Part shown: positions 50,494 to 59,049 of the stretch, in pieces | Layout of the letters: each line of letters begins with the position of its first letter | How positions within the stretch are numbered: the first letter of the stretch is position 1 | Assembly (NCBI RefSeq): GCF_900475275.1 | Contig: NZ_LS483364.1 | Span: forward strand, 1,674,001-1,738,000 | Direction of reading: 5' to 3' | DNA from: Streptococcus sanguinis | Lineage (GTDB): Bacteria; Bacillota; Bacilli; Lactobacillales; Streptococcaceae | Length of the DNA stretch: 64,000 bases | Notes under the pieces: model-generated | Seen by the model: only the letters and a program-made list of their open reading frames with translations | Told to the model about the DNA's origin: nothing | The model's database searches: none | Made by a program: the position numbers and the translations under genes

Positions 50494-51568
50494 TTTCTAC
50501 CAATGCTTTCTCGCGATCACGCTTCATAGTATTGGAACGCAGCTGACCGCAGGCTGCATCAATATCCGTTCCATGTTCCTGACGAACCACGCAGTTGACT
50601 CCGTTTTTCTTGAGGGTATCATAGAAAGCCATCACGCGCTCTTTGGGACTGCGGCTGTATTGGTCGTGCTCGCTAACGGGGTTGTAAGGAATGAGATTGA
50701 CATAAGATAGCTTCTTGATATTTTTCAGCAATTCTGCCAGTTCCTTGGCCTGCTCTATCCCGTCATTGACTTCATTGAGCATGATGTACTCAAAGGTCAC
50801 ACGACGGTTCGTCGTCTCAATATAGTATTCGATAGCCGCAAAAAGCTTTTCGATAGGGAAGGACCGGTTAATTCGCATGATGCTAGTCCGCAGATCATTA
50901 TTTGGGGCATGTAGGGATACAGCTAGATTGACCTGCACACCTTCATTGGCAAAGTCACGAATCTTATGAGCCAGCCCTGATGTCGAAACCGTGATATGGC
51001 GGGCACCGATAGCCAAACCTTTGTCATCATTGACCGTCCGGACAAACTTGAGCACATTGTCATAGTTATCAAATGGCTCGCCGATTCCCATAACCACGAT
51101 ATGGCTGACCCGCTCATCCTGGCCACGCTCGTCAAAATACTTCTGAACCAGCATAATCTGAGCTACAATCTCACCGTTATTGAGGTCGCGTTGCTTTTTA
51201 ATCAAGCCGGAGGCACAGAAAGTGCAGCCGATATTGCAGCCAACTTGGGTGGTCACACAGACAGAAAGTCCATAGTGCTGGCGCATGAGCACCGTCTCAA
51301 TCAGCATACCATCCGGCAGCTCAAAGAGGTACTTGACCGTACCGTCAGCCGACTCTTGAACAATGCGCTGTTTAAGCGGATTGACGACAAACTGATCATT
51401 TAGCTTGGCAATCAAGTCCTTGGACAGATTAGTCATCTCTTCAAAAGACTGAACCCGTTTACGATAGAGCCACTCCCAAATCTGGGCAGCACGGAATTTC
51501 TTTTCTCCCTGAGCTTCCGCCCATTCAATCATTTCCTGACGCGTTAAGCTATAAATAGATGGTTTCAT
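50480..51568 (-). CDS. rlmN: Dual-specificity RNA methyltransferase RlmN
   Basis: Radical SAM enzyme that methylates C2 of A2503 in 23S rRNA and A37 of some tRNAs. The 362 residues show an N-terminal helical domain ([13 protein letters not shown]), the radical SAM cluster C111-x3-C115-x2-C118 in [11 protein letters not shown], the [12 protein letters not shown] motif, and the resolving cysteine C340 in DAACGQL. It overlaps the YutD gene by 4 bases upstream and vanZ downstream. Confidence 0.96.
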   Translation of the reverse strand: MKPSIYSLTRQEMIEWAEAQGEKKFRAAQIWEWLYRKRVQSFEEMTNLSKDLIAKLNDQFVVNPLKQRIVQESADGTVKYLFELPDGMLIETVLMRQHYGLSVCVTTQVGCNIGCTFCASGLIKKQRDLNNGEIVAQIMLVQKYFDERGQDERVSHIVVMGIGEPFDNYDNVLKFVRTVNDDKGLAIGARHITVSTSGLAHKIRDFANEGVQVNLAVSLHAPNNDLRTSIMRINRSFPIEKLFAAIEYYIETTNRRVTFEYIMLNEVNDGIEQAKELAELLKNIKKLSYVNLIPYNPVSEHDQYSRSPKERVMAFYDTLKKNGVNCVVRQEHGTDIDAACGQLRSNTMKRDREKALVENVQP

Positions 51569-52146
51569 TTTTCTCCTCTATTCTGACGAATTACAAAATG
51601 GCGATTGCTGTCTTTTTGCTTTTTCTGCCTATCTTGCTGGGAATTGTTGCGAGAGCGCTTATTGTCCCTTTTAGAGCGGCTGTCTCGGTCTCGCTCGCTT
51701 CTGCGATTGCGGTTGCCGCCTGAACGGCTGTTGCGAGAACGTTTTGACCGCCCCTCTGACTCTTTCTTGCCATGCGATTTTTTATCAAAGGAAGCGCGCT
51801 GGGGATTTGGATTTTCCAAGACAAAATAAGCACAGCCATAGCTGCAGTACTCCAGCAAATAGTCTTCTAAGCGGCTGATCTTCTCATCGTTTTCATTAGC
51901 CCGCTCGTCCTTGTAAAAACCGCGCAGGCGTAGCTGCTCATTGCCCCAGTCGCCGACAATATAGTCAAACTTGGTGAGAATTTCTGAAAAACGCTGATGA
52001 AAGGCAGTCAAGTCAAAGCCTTCCTTATAGTTCTCAATCAATTCAAACTCGAATTTTTCTGCAACAATCTTGCTATCAATCTGTTTAAACTCCGGTCCTG
52101 GGAATTTATTATAATTATACAATTCAGGTGAAATATCTTTACGCAT
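51565..52146 (-). CDS. YutD family protein with an Arg/Ser/Asp-rich tail
   Basis: The 193-residue protein has a YutD (DUF1027) domain in the first ~115 residues ([55 protein letters not shown]). Residues ~125-190 form a highly basic low-complexity tail rich in RS, RD and RN pairs, probably disordered and able to bind RNA. Its ATGA overlap with rlmN suggests a role tied to rRNA or ribosomes; this is inference. Function unknown. Confidence 0.88.
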   Translation of the reverse strand: MRKDISPELYNYNKFPGPEFKQIDSKIVAEKFEFELIENYKEGFDLTAFHQRFSEILTKFDYIVGDWGNEQLRLRGFYKDERANENDEKISRLEDYLLEYCSYGCAYFVLENPNPQRASFDKKSHGKKESEGRSKRSRNSRSGGNRNRRSERDRDSRSKRDNKRSRNNSQQDRQKKQKDSNRHFVIRQNRGEK

Positions 52147-52302
52147 ACTCTTCCTTTAACACTCTTGGATAGTTTATCTACAACACTTTATTTTATCATA
52201 AATCAGCCAGTATTTCGCGGACTTTTCATCAAAAATATCTTTCTGAAAAAAGTCAGACGATTTAAAGCAGAGAAGACCAGCTGATTTTGTCTGTTTCACA
52301 AG

Positions 52303-52327
52303 AAAAATCTTAGCAAAAGCTAAGATC
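52303..52327 (-). terminator. Terminator of the rsmD-coaD-sepM unit
   Basis: ATCTTAGC and GCTAAGAT pair around a 4-base loop on the minus strand, followed by TTTTTC. Confidence 0.85.
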
Positions 52328-53371
52328 TTACTTGTTCTTTTTCAGATAGTCAATGGCGTCCTGCAGCGTTTTAACTGGAACAATTTTCATATCCGTTTTA
52401 ATCTTCTTGGCTGTCTCCAAAGCCGTTTGGTAGTTGTTTTTCCCATTAGGAGAAAGCTTCTTCTCTTCCTCTGTCAGTTCATTGTTCGGTGCAAAGAAGA
52501 TATCTGCTCCGCTTTGGGCCGCTGAAACAACTTTCTTATCAATTCCGCCGATTTCACCAACTTCGCCTTCACGACTGATGCTGCCGGTCCCTGCAATATC
52601 GCGGCCATCACGAAGGGTCGGATCAGCCAACTGGGTATAAATGGCTAGGCTGAACATGAGACCAGCACTGGGACCGCCAATACCTTCAGTTGAAAATGTA
52701 ATCGGAATACTGCTGCTGACTTCCGTCCGGTCTATCAGACTAATCCCAATCCCGTTCTTACCGTTCTCCAACTTGATAATCTTGCCGGTTGCCGATTTCT
52801 CCTGGCCATCCTCTTGGAAAGTTACCTTGATTTTATCCCCAAGCTTCTGCGAGTTGACATACTTGACCAGCTCCTCAGAACTTTCAAATGTCTTGTCATT
52901 GACACCAGTTACCGTATCAGCAATATTGAGAACTCCCTTGAAAGTTGAGTTATCTGCCACCTGCAGGACATAAACCCCTAGATAGTCCATTTTAATCTCT
53001 TTACCAGCTGTCGTCAACCCTTGATATTTGGCCATATTTTGCGATGTTTCCATGTAAAACTGGTTGATCCGATTAAATTCCTCATCCGTGGAGCCACCCG
53101 TCATATCCTTGGCAGAATAAATATCTGTAAAAGGGGTCAGCCAAGCATAGACCAGATGAGCAAAGGTTGCCTGCTCTACTCCGACCGTCACAAAGTTGTA
53201 GGAACCCGCTTCCTTGTCGGCCTTATTATCAACCAGCAAGACCTGACGAACATCCTCGGCACCACCAGGAACTTCTATATAATAAGGCAGACGAACGTAA
53301 AGAGCTGCTATAAAAAAGGCAATAGTGACGCCAATGACCGTCGGCAATATAAACTTCTTAATTCTTTTCAT
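52328..53371 (-). CDS. sepM: SepM-like membrane serine protease (PDZ and Lon-type S16 domains)
   Basis: Surface protease of 347 residues. It has one N-terminal transmembrane helix (~8-26), a PDZ domain (~125-200), and a Lon-like S16 protease domain with the catalytic Ser235 in GGPSAGLMF and the catalytic lysine in GGIDKKVV (~280). In S. mutans the homologue SepM trims the competence peptide CSP-21 to CSP-18. The same job cannot be assumed here because S. sanguinis uses a different CSP. It overlaps coaD by 14 bases in rsmD-coaD-sepM. Confidence 0.9.
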   Translation of the reverse strand: MKRIKKFILPTVIGVTIAFFIAALYVRLPYYIEVPGGAEDVRQVLLVDNKADKEAGSYNFVTVGVEQATFAHLVYAWLTPFTDIYSAKDMTGGSTDEEFNRINQFYMETSQNMAKYQGLTTAGKEIKMDYLGVYVLQVADNSTFKGVLNIADTVTGVNDKTFESSEELVKYVNSQKLGDKIKVTFQEDGQEKSATGKIIKLENGKNGIGISLIDRTEVSSSIPITFSTEGIGGPSAGLMFSLAIYTQLADPTLRDGRDIAGTGSISREGEVGEIGGIDKKVVSAAQSGADIFFAPNNELTEEEKKLSPNGKNNYQTALETAKKIKTDMKIVPVKTLQDAIDYLKKNK

Positions 53372-53852
53372 TGTTGATTCTTTCTAATTCTTTGATTACA
53401 CTTTGAGGCACATAGGCCGCGATATCCTGCTGAAAAGCAATCAGCTCACGAATACGTGATGAACTGATATGCTGATAGGCCGGCTTGCTGAGCAAGAAAA
53501 TCGTTTCCAGCTCTCCTGCTAGTTCATGATTGAAAAAGTTCATATTGGCTTCATAGTCTAGATCTTGACTATTTCGGAGACCGCGCACAAAGGCCTGTGC
53601 TCCCAGTCTTCTGGCCACTGTCACTGCTAGCTCATTCTGCGAAATGATGACCTCGACATTATCCAAATGTTCTAGAGCTTCTTTGACCATGCGCTCTCTG
53701 GCTTCAATTGTGAAAAAACCAGACTTTTCCCGATTGTAGAAAATTCCTACATAGAGCTTATCAAAGAGCCTGCTGGCCCGCTCAATCAGGTCCACATGGC
53801 CCTTGGTCATCGGGTCAAAAGACCCTGTGAATAGTCCTATTTTATCTGACAT
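53358..53852 (-). CDS. coaD: Phosphopantetheine adenylyltransferase
   Basis: Penultimate step of coenzyme A synthesis. The 164-residue nucleotidyltransferase shows [21 protein letters not shown] with the GSFDP and TxGH motifs, [15 protein letters not shown], and the [13 protein letters not shown] signature. It overlaps rsmD by 11 bases and sepM by 14 bases. Full length. Confidence 0.97.
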   Translation of the reverse strand: MSDKIGLFTGSFDPMTKGHVDLIERASRLFDKLYVGIFYNREKSGFFTIEARERMVKEALEHLDNVEVIISQNELAVTVARRLGAQAFVRGLRNSQDLDYEANMNFFNHELAGELETIFLLSKPAYQHISSSRIRELIAFQQDIAAYVPQSVIKELERINNEKN

Positions 53853-54381
53853 ACACCGTCACCTTTGAAATTCCATATATCTTCTGCTTCCAAATGCCCA
53901 GCCCTGCAATTTCCTCAGGTAATTCAACTTCCTTTTCTGTCTCACAGACTACTAGGACATCTTGGCTCAAGAGCTGGCCTTCCTCCAGCTTCTCAAGGTC
54001 AGCCACAATCTGCTCCTTGGCATAAGGCGGATCCAAGAGGACTAAGTCAAAAGCCCCCGTCAACATTTCTAGGGCTCGGCCAGACTCCATCTTGAGCAAG
54101 TCAAAACGTTCCGGCTCCTTGGTCATCTGAATATTCTCTGAAATGATAGCCTGAGCTCTGCGATCCTTTTCGACTAAGACAGCTGTCTCCATACCTCGCG
54201 AAATAGCTTCAATGGCCAAACTCCCGCTCCCAGCATAAAGATCCAGCACCCGACCGCCGTCAAAATAGGGACCAATCATATTAAAAATCGCCCCCTTGAC
54301 CTTATCGGTCGTAGGCCTAGTCGTCTTGCCGTCCAAAGTCTTGAGGGGCCTGCCCCCATATTTACCTGCCACAACTCTCAT
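53842..54381 (-). CDS. rsmD: 16S rRNA (guanine966-N2)-methyltransferase RsmD
   Basis: The SAM-dependent methyltransferase shows [29 protein letters not shown], the SAM loop [18 protein letters not shown] and the catalytic DPPY ([11 protein letters not shown]). I start at the ATG at 54379-54381 ([10 protein letters not shown]), 179 residues. There is no ribosome site before it. Instead a TATAAT ends 7 bases upstream with TTGGCC 17 bases before that, so the mRNA may start at the ATG. In-frame upstream ATGs fall inside this promoter. First gene of rsmD-coaD-sepM. Confidence 0.94.
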   Translation of the reverse strand: MRVVAGKYGGRPLKTLDGKTTRPTTDKVKGAIFNMIGPYFDGGRVLDLYAGSGSLAIEAISRGMETAVLVEKDRRAQAIISENIQMTKEPERFDLLKMESGRALEMLTGAFDLVLLDPPYAKEQIVADLEKLEEGQLLSQDVLVVCETEKEVELPEEIAGLGIWKQKIYGISKVTVYVR

Positions 54382-54388
54382 AAAAAAC

Positions 54389-54417
54389 ATTATAACACAC
54401 ATCGCACAAGAGGCCAA
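54389..54417 (-). promoter_or_regulatory. rsmD promoter giving a probable leaderless mRNA
   Basis: Minus strand: TTGGCC, 17-bp spacer with TG near its end, TATAAT (54389-54394). Only seven bases (GTTTTTT) separate it from the ATG, so the predicted start of transcription is the A of the start codon. Confidence 0.65.
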
Positions 54418-54439
54418 TTTTTTGAAAACTTGACAGATA

Positions 54440-54473
54440 AAAAACAGAAGTCCCCCAAATTAGAGACTTCTGC
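54440..54473 (-). terminator. Terminator of the YcxB-like gene
   Basis: CAGAAGTC and GACTTCTG form the stem, followed by TTTTTTAT on the minus strand. The 5' arm includes the last codons of the gene. Confidence 0.85.
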
Positions 54474-54948
54474 TTTCTTTTAGTTTTAGTAAAAAATCAA
54501 TTAATTCAGGCTGACAGTCTGCCTTATCCAAGATCAGTCCCATTGACCGGCCAACCATGATATAAAAAGTTTCTGGCTTGTCTATAATGGCCACAATATC
54601 TTGATAGTCAAATCTGGCATTGTTATTCCGATTAACGACACGAAATTCTGTCTCATAGAAGCTAAACTCCTGCTCTATATCATGCCAGAGGGGGTTGCCT
54701 CTATAAAACTTTTTAATATGTCGATTCATGGACAGATAGTAAAGAAAAGGAAGGACTGCCACAGTAACAAGAAAAGCTACGCCTGGCAAAGGTTCCCCGA
54801 TGAAAAAACAGATTGCACTGCATATCAGCACCACTATCTCAGGGAGAATCAGTGAGAAGATGCCATTCTTTTTATACCAGAAATTGGTCCAAGCGAAACG
54901 GCGATAAGCTTCTTCTGTCATAATCGTTTTTGCTGTCATAGGAAACAT
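54460..54948 (-). CDS. YcxB-like membrane protein
   Basis: A 162-residue protein with two transmembrane segments (IFSLILPEIVVLICSAICFFIG and VAFLVTVAVLPFLYYL) and a C-terminal YcxB-like soluble domain (FSFYETEFRVVNRNNNARFDYQDIVAIIDKPETFYIMVGR). GGAGG lies seven bases before the first ATG. Its promoter region and first ~45 codons are duplicated at 55690-55920, where they form a pseudogene. Function unknown. Confidence 0.85.
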   Translation of the reverse strand: MFPMTAKTIMTEEAYRRFAWTNFWYKKNGIFSLILPEIVVLICSAICFFIGEPLPGVAFLVTVAVLPFLYYLSMNRHIKKFYRGNPLWHDIEQEFSFYETEFRVVNRNNNARFDYQDIVAIIDKPETFYIMVGRSMGLILDKADCQPELIDFLLKLKESRSL

Positions 54949-55015
54949 CTCGCTACCTCCAGGTTATATTCCTCCCTACAGTTTACCACACTCTTGCTAA
55001 AAATAACAATACCCA
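54855..55015 (-). repeat. Direct repeat copy A: YcxB-like 5' end and upstream region
   Basis: This stretch (start of the YcxB-like gene, ribosome site and upstream leader) is nearly identical to 55765-55922 in the same orientation. The DUF805 gene lies between the two copies. Confidence 0.9.
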
Positions 55016-55061
55016 AAGGAATAAAGCTATCTTAAATCATTATGAAAAAATAATGAAAGAA

Positions 55062-55090
55062 TTGCGTATTTTTTCACAATATAGTATATT
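55062..55090 (+). promoter_or_regulatory. Promoter of the DUF805 gene
   Basis: TTGCGT (55062-55067), 17-bp spacer, TATATT (55085-55090), with an AAGGAG ribosome site before the ATG. Confidence 0.7.
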
Positions 55091-55121
55091 ATAAGAAGTA
55101 TAAAATATTAAGGAGATCATT

Positions 55122-55544
55122 ATGATTCAAGCTTATAAAAATTTCTGGAAGAATTACCTAAACTTTTCTGGTCGCTCAACGCGTTCCGATTACTGGTGGG
55201 TTGTTCTCATTCACAATATTATTCTATTGCCTTTTAACTTTTCATATTTTAGTGCAGCAGCAAATAACAACAGTGCAGAAGCTCTTCAAGCTCTTTCATC
55301 CTTTGGTGGATTCTACATCATTCTCGGTTTAGTATTATTTCTACCATCCATTGCCCTTCAAGTTCGTCGCTTGCGTGATGCTGGTAAACACTCGATTTGT
55401 ATTTTCTTACCACTTATTCCCTTTATCGGCTGGTTTCTTTTAATTATGCTAAATTGTTTCCCAAGTGAAAAAGTTGAAATTCCTGAGGGGTATGATTATC
55501 AAGAACTTCAAGGCCAACACTTCAGACAAGACTCTGAAGAATAA
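55122..55544 (+). CDS. DUF805 family membrane protein
   Basis: A 140-residue protein with the DUF805 start (YKNFWKNYLNFSGRSTRSDYWW), three to four hydrophobic segments (WVVLIHNIILLPFNFSYF, FYIILGLVLFLPSIALQ, ICIFLPLIPFIGWFLLIML) and the loop motif RRLRDAGKHS. An AAGGAG site precedes the ATG. It is flanked by the two copies of the YcxB-like 5' region. Function unknown. Confidence 0.92.
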   Translation: MIQAYKNFWKNYLNFSGRSTRSDYWWVVLIHNIILLPFNFSYFSAAANNNSAEALQALSSFGGFYIILGLVLFLPSIALQVRRLRDAGKHSICIFLPLIPFIGWFLLIMLNCFPSEKVEIPEGYDYQELQGQHFRQDSEE

Positions 55545-55587
55545 ATCTCAATTTTATCTACACATTAACAGCAACTATTTAAATCGA

Positions 55588-55626
55588 AAAAGACAAATTC
55601 TCAACAGACATTTGTCTTTTATTTTA
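55588..55626 (+). terminator. Terminator of the DUF805 gene
   Basis: AAAAGACAAAT and ATTTGTCTTTT form a perfect 11-bp stem with an 11-base loop, followed by ATTTTAT. Confidence 0.88.
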
Positions 55627-55857
55627 TGTCTGTTTCAAGATTCTCAGTTTCAATGACAAGCTGTTCATCTTGTTTAAGCTTGTTGACAGTCATGTTGACA
55701 CCAAGAGCATTCTTAAAATAGACAAATCCACTGCTAACAAAGCCACTTCACCAATGATTAGAGGAAAGAGCCCAGTCTTTCGATACCAAAAGTTGGCCCA
55801 AGCGAAACGGCGATAAGCTTCTTCTGTCATGGTCGTTTTTGCTGTCATAGGAAACAT
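55619..55857 (-). pseudogene. Chimeric relic of a YcxB-like gene
   Basis: Reading from the ATG at 55857 (good GGAGG before it) the first ~40 codons give a YcxB-like N-terminus (MTAKTTMTEEAYRRFAWANF, then WYRKTGLFPLI). The frame then drifts into unrelated sequence and stops at 55690. From about 55740 a different frame reads VSSGFVYFKNALGVNMTVNK followed by LKQDEQLVIETENLETDIK and a stop at 55619, which looks like the C-terminus of another protein. The simplest reading is a deletion that fused two gene fragments out of frame at about 55735-55750. A 55-residue peptide could still be made. Confidence 0.75.
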
Positions 55858-55922
55858 CTCGCTACCTCCAGGTTATATTCCTCCCTACAGTTTACCACAC
55901 TCTTGCAAGAAATAACAATACT
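55765..55922 (-). repeat. Direct repeat copy B: YcxB-like 5' end and upstream region
   Basis: Near-identical to 54855-55015 in the same orientation, including the GGAGG ribosome site, the leader and the first codons. Confidence 0.9.
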
Positions 55923-55933
55923 CAATAAAGAGC

Positions 55934-55986
55934 TTGCTTTTCTCGATTTCATCTGTTATACTATACGTAACTTTCAAAACGTTACA
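55934..55986 (+). promoter_or_regulatory. Promoter and candidate operator of the HdiR/UmuC cassette
   Basis: TTGCTT (55934-55939), 17-bp spacer, TATACT (55957-55962). GTAAC (55967-55971) and GTTAC (55981-55985) form an inverted repeat with a 9-base gap at the start of transcription, a likely binding site for the encoded repressor. Confidence 0.7.
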
Positions 55987-55999
55987 TAGGAGGTGTGAT

Positions 56000-56677
56000 A
56001 TGTTTTCGCATGAAAAATTAAAAAAACGCCGGCTGGAGCTTAATCTGACTCAGTCTTCCATTTACCAAGAGCTTGGAATTTCCAGAAAGACGTACTCTGC
56101 CTGGGAAAATGGCCTAGCAGAACCCCACGCAAAAAATCTCAGGAGGTTGGCCACCTGTCTCAAGGTCCAAGAGAACTACTTTATGGATGAGACCAGTGCG
56201 CTCTACACCTACCCTTTACTAACCGCACCACATAAAAAAGAAGTAGACCAACTCGCTAGTCGGCTCTTAGAGAGACAGCGTAAGATTAGCTCCCTTACAG
56301 CCTATAAGGTTCTATCCGTTGAGCTGGCTGCAGGTCTCGGTCACAGCTACTATGACAATGAAACAGACTACGAAACTGTCTACTTTGATCAAGATATCCA
56401 GCACGACTTTGCATCCTGGGTCTCTGGGGATTCTATGGAGCCTAAGTATCCCAATGGCTCTGTTGCCCTTATGAAACAGACAGGATTCGACTACGATGGG
56501 GCAGTCTATGCTCTCATGTGGAATGGCAAGACCTATATCAAAAAAGTCTATCGTGAGGCTGAAGGTCTACGCTTAGAGTCTATCAACCCTGACTACGAGG
56601 ATCTCTTTGCTCCTTATGAAGACCAGCCTAGCATTGTTGGTATCGTAGTCGGACATTTTCTGCCGATTGAGGTATAA
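56000..56677 (+). CDS. HdiR-type self-cleaving repressor (XRE HTH and S24 peptidase)
   Basis: DNA-damage-responsive repressor of 225 residues. It has an N-terminal HTH (LNLTQSSIYQELGISRKTYSAWENG), then a LexA-like S24 domain with the scissile Ala111-Gly112 (VELAAGLG), the nucleophile Ser145 in GDSMEP and the lysine around 181 in YIKKV. RecA-stimulated self-cleavage should relieve repression, as shown for lactococcal HdiR. The ATG at 56000 follows AGGAGG; an earlier in-frame start lies on the promoter. Streptococci lack classical LexA, so this serves as a local SOS switch for the polymerase downstream. Confidence 0.92.
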   Translation: MFSHEKLKKRRLELNLTQSSIYQELGISRKTYSAWENGLAEPHAKNLRRLATCLKVQENYFMDETSALYTYPLLTAPHKKEVDQLASRLLERQRKISSLTAYKVLSVELAAGLGHSYYDNETDYETVYFDQDIQHDFASWVSGDSMEPKYPNGSVALMKQTGFDYDGAVYALMWNGKTYIKKVYREAEGLRLESINPDYEDLFAPYEDQPSIVGIVVGHFLPIEV

Positions 56678-56681
56678 AACT

Positions 56682-58097
56682 ATGGTCCTATTTGATTATT
56701 CACGCGAGCCTCGTTCAGACATTGCTTTTGTGGATATGAAAAGTTTTTACGCCTCTTGCGAATGCATTGCTCTTGGCCTTGACCCTTTAAAAACCTCGCT
56801 CTGTGTTATGAGCCGAGTTGAAAATTCCTCTGGACTGATACTAGCTGCCACCCCTCTCTTTAAAAAGAATTTCGGCAGCCAGAATGTCAGCCGAAGCTAT
56901 AATCTTCCTTTTGATGTCCACACCCGTAAGTTCAACTATGCTGCTGCTCGCAAGCAGGGACTGCCTATTACAGCAGATTATGTGCGCTTTATTGAAGATG
57001 CTGCTCAAAAGACCTTATTGGTCCCACCTCGGATGAACTACTACATCCAAAAAAACATGGAAATTCAAAAAATTTTCCAGGATTTCGCAGCTCCTGATGA
57101 CATTTTCCCCTACTCAATCGATGAGGGTTTCTTAGATTTGACTAGCTCTATCAACTACTTCATTCCCGATCAGACGCTGGACCGCAGGACCAAACTGGAT
57201 CTGCTGGCCGCCCGCATTCAACAGGCTATCTGGAAGAAGACCGGGATTTATGCCTCTATCGGCCTGAGCAACGCCAATCCTCTTCTCGCTAAGCTAGCCT
57301 TGGACATTGAAGCCAAACACACAAAAAAGATGCGGGTCAACTGGTCCTATGAGGATGTACCAAGCAAGGTTTGGACTATTCCGACAATAACTGATTTTTG
57401 GGGCATCGGCCACCGAACGGCCACCCGTCTTAAGAAGCTAGGCATCCATTCCATTTATGATTTGGCCCACTTTAACCCCGACATACTCAAAAAAGAAATG
57501 GGAATCATGGGCCTACAGCTTTGGTTTCATGCTCACGGTATTGATGAAAGCAATGTGCACAAGCCTTATCAGGTCAAGTCACATGGTCTGGGCAATTCAC
57601 AAATTCTCCCCCGAGATTATAGACAGCAGGCAGAGATTGAGTTGGTTTTCCGAGAAATGGCTGAGCAGGTCGCCATTCGGCTCAGACGCTCTGGTAAGAA
57701 ATGCCAGCGTGTCTCCATCTATGCCCGTTATTCCAAGCAGGAGCTCCTGCCTTCCATTCATACACAGAAAAAAATTGAGCCCACTAACAACAGCGATCGA
57801 TTGGCTCAAATCGTCGTTCAGCTTTTTCGTTCCAAATATCAGGGCGGGGCTATCCGTCAGATTGGCGTTTTTTACAGTGACTTTGTCGATCAAGGTTATG
57901 GTCTGATTTCTCTCTTTGACGATCCTCTGCAAATTCAAAAAGAAGAGGAGCTCCAACAGACGATTGACCGCATCAGAGATCGCTTCGGCTTCGCCTCTCT
58001 GCTTAAGGGAAATGCCTTGCTGGGCTCCTCCCGTGCCATCGCTCGAAGCAATCTGACAGGTGGCCATTCGGCTGGAGGGCTGGAGGGCTTATCATGA
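56682..58097 (+). CDS. Y-family translesion DNA polymerase (UmuC-like)
   Basis: Error-prone polymerase of 471 residues. It shows the catalytic FVDMKSFYASCE with Asp18, PYSIDEGFLDL with Asp147 and Glu148, the thumb region with the helix-hairpin-helix WGIGHRTATRLKKLGI, and the little-finger domain. It follows the HdiR gene by 4 bases, so it should be induced by DNA damage. The ATG at 56682 is preferred over an in-frame TTG five codons earlier because TTGAGG then serves as the ribosome site. It overlaps the next gene by 4 bases. Confidence 0.94.
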   Translation: MVLFDYSREPRSDIAFVDMKSFYASCECIALGLDPLKTSLCVMSRVENSSGLILAATPLFKKNFGSQNVSRSYNLPFDVHTRKFNYAAARKQGLPITADYVRFIEDAAQKTLLVPPRMNYYIQKNMEIQKIFQDFAAPDDIFPYSIDEGFLDLTSSINYFIPDQTLDRRTKLDLLAARIQQAIWKKTGIYASIGLSNANPLLAKLALDIEAKHTKKMRVNWSYEDVPSKVWTIPTITDFWGIGHRTATRLKKLGIHSIYDLAHFNPDILKKEMGIMGLQLWFHAHGIDESNVHKPYQVKSHGLGNSQILPRDYRQQAEIELVFREMAEQVAIRLRRSGKKCQRVSIYARYSKQELLPSIHTQKKIEPTNNSDRLAQIVVQLFRSKYQGGAIRQIGVFYSDFVDQGYGLISLFDDPLQIQKEEELQQTIDRIRDRFGFASLLKGNALLGSSRAIARSNLTGGHSAGGLEGLS

Positions 58098-58468
58098 CCG
58101 ACCGCTCCTACCTCCCCTATCAGTCAGCTCGTGACTTTCAGGATCGGGGCATGGCTAAGTGGGCTGGCTTTTTCCTCTCTGAACATAGCACTGCTTTGGC
58201 CAAAAAAGAACTAGATATGAGCCAATTGCCCCAACTTGATAGACAGGAAAAATTCCACTTGCTCAGTCAAGCCTACAGCCAGCAAGTTCCCATCCGAATC
58301 ACCTTTCTTAATAAGGAAAGGCTGACCGACATTACTGCTACAATCTTTCATCTGGACTGCAAGCAAGTCCTCCTGCAGAAAGGTGACCATTACAAAGGCC
58401 TTGCTATCCATCAAATTCTTTCGATACATGCTTCAGGAGGCGTAGATGACCACTCAGAATGTACATGA
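58094..58468 (+). CDS. YolD-like protein of the polymerase cassette
   Basis: A 124-residue protein starting MTDRSYLPYQSARDFQDRGMAKW, with a C-terminal part (PIRITFLNKERLTDITATIFHLDCKQVLLQKGDHYKGLAIHQIL) that resembles the YolD-like fold seen beside UmuC-type polymerases. It overlaps umuC by 4 and the next gene by 23 bases, so it is translationally coupled. It may be the accessory subunit that replaces UmuD. The YolD call is moderate; the operon link is firm. Confidence 0.75.
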   Translation: MTDRSYLPYQSARDFQDRGMAKWAGFFLSEHSTALAKKELDMSQLPQLDRQEKFHLLSQAYSQQVPIRITFLNKERLTDITATIFHLDCKQVLLQKGDHYKGLAIHQILSIHASGGVDDHSECT

Positions 58469-58739
58469 GGAACTTCAATTCGACTATTTTTCCCAGAACT
58501 ACCATCAATTTCAAGAGGATTTTTATCAATTTTCCAATCTTCCCCAGCCTCTGATGGTCATGGAAGATGACATCCTACTCCACATGGCCAGCCGCCAAGC
58601 CACTTATTTCAAACTCTCCAAGACCAAAAGCTTGGATAAAAAGGATCATTACTTCCACTTTACCGTCAGTCGACCAGACCAAGCAAACCGACTCTGCATT
58701 TACCACTATCAAGGCCAAACAGAAGATATAGATCAATAA
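58446..58739 (+). CDS. DUF5960-like small protein of the polymerase cassette
   Basis: A 97-residue acidic protein (ELQFDYFSQNYHQFQEDFYQF; MVMEDDILLHMASRQATYFKL). It matches the streptococcal DUF5960 type found at the end of these cassettes. No catalytic motif is seen. Its start lies inside the previous gene and a strong terminator follows, so it is the last gene of the unit. Function unknown. Confidence 0.75.
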   Translation: MTTQNVHEELQFDYFSQNYHQFQEDFYQFSNLPQPLMVMEDDILLHMASRQATYFKLSKTKSLDKKDHYFHFTVSRPDQANRLCIYHYQGQTEDIDQ

Positions 58740-58770
58740 GCTCCCAAACTGAGTCTGGGAGCTTATTGTA
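58735..58770 (+). terminator. Terminator of the polymerase cassette
   Basis: AATAAGCTCCCA and TGGGAGCTTATT form a perfect 12-bp stem with a 9-base loop. Confidence 0.88.
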
Positions 58771-59049
58771 TAGGGCTGGCCATCTACTAGTATCTTCTCA
58801 ATTATTTCTTGCTTTAAGTCAGGGGAATAATATTGAAGATTTGGGCCAGCTATATTGTATTTGAGGTCAATCTGAACCCAAGAAGTGCCATTCTTTTTAG
58901 GTTATCTTTTCAGTTCATTTGTATAAACTAATTTCATACCCAAAACACCCCAATCGTCAGATTTTCTGTCTAACTTTTGGGGTGCGGGTCATAGCAATTT
59001 GTCTTTTCTTTTATTTTATTTTTTATCGATTTCAAAATTTTTACAAGAA
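58740..59049. other. Gene-free interval with an inverted repeat and possible IS relic
   Basis: After the cassette terminator there is no credible gene. CACCCCAA (58947-58954) can pair with TTTTGGGGTG (58975-58984) around the sequence between them. The stretch resembles, from memory, ends of streptococcal insertion sequences, but no transposase is present and I cannot confirm it. Confidence 0.35.
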
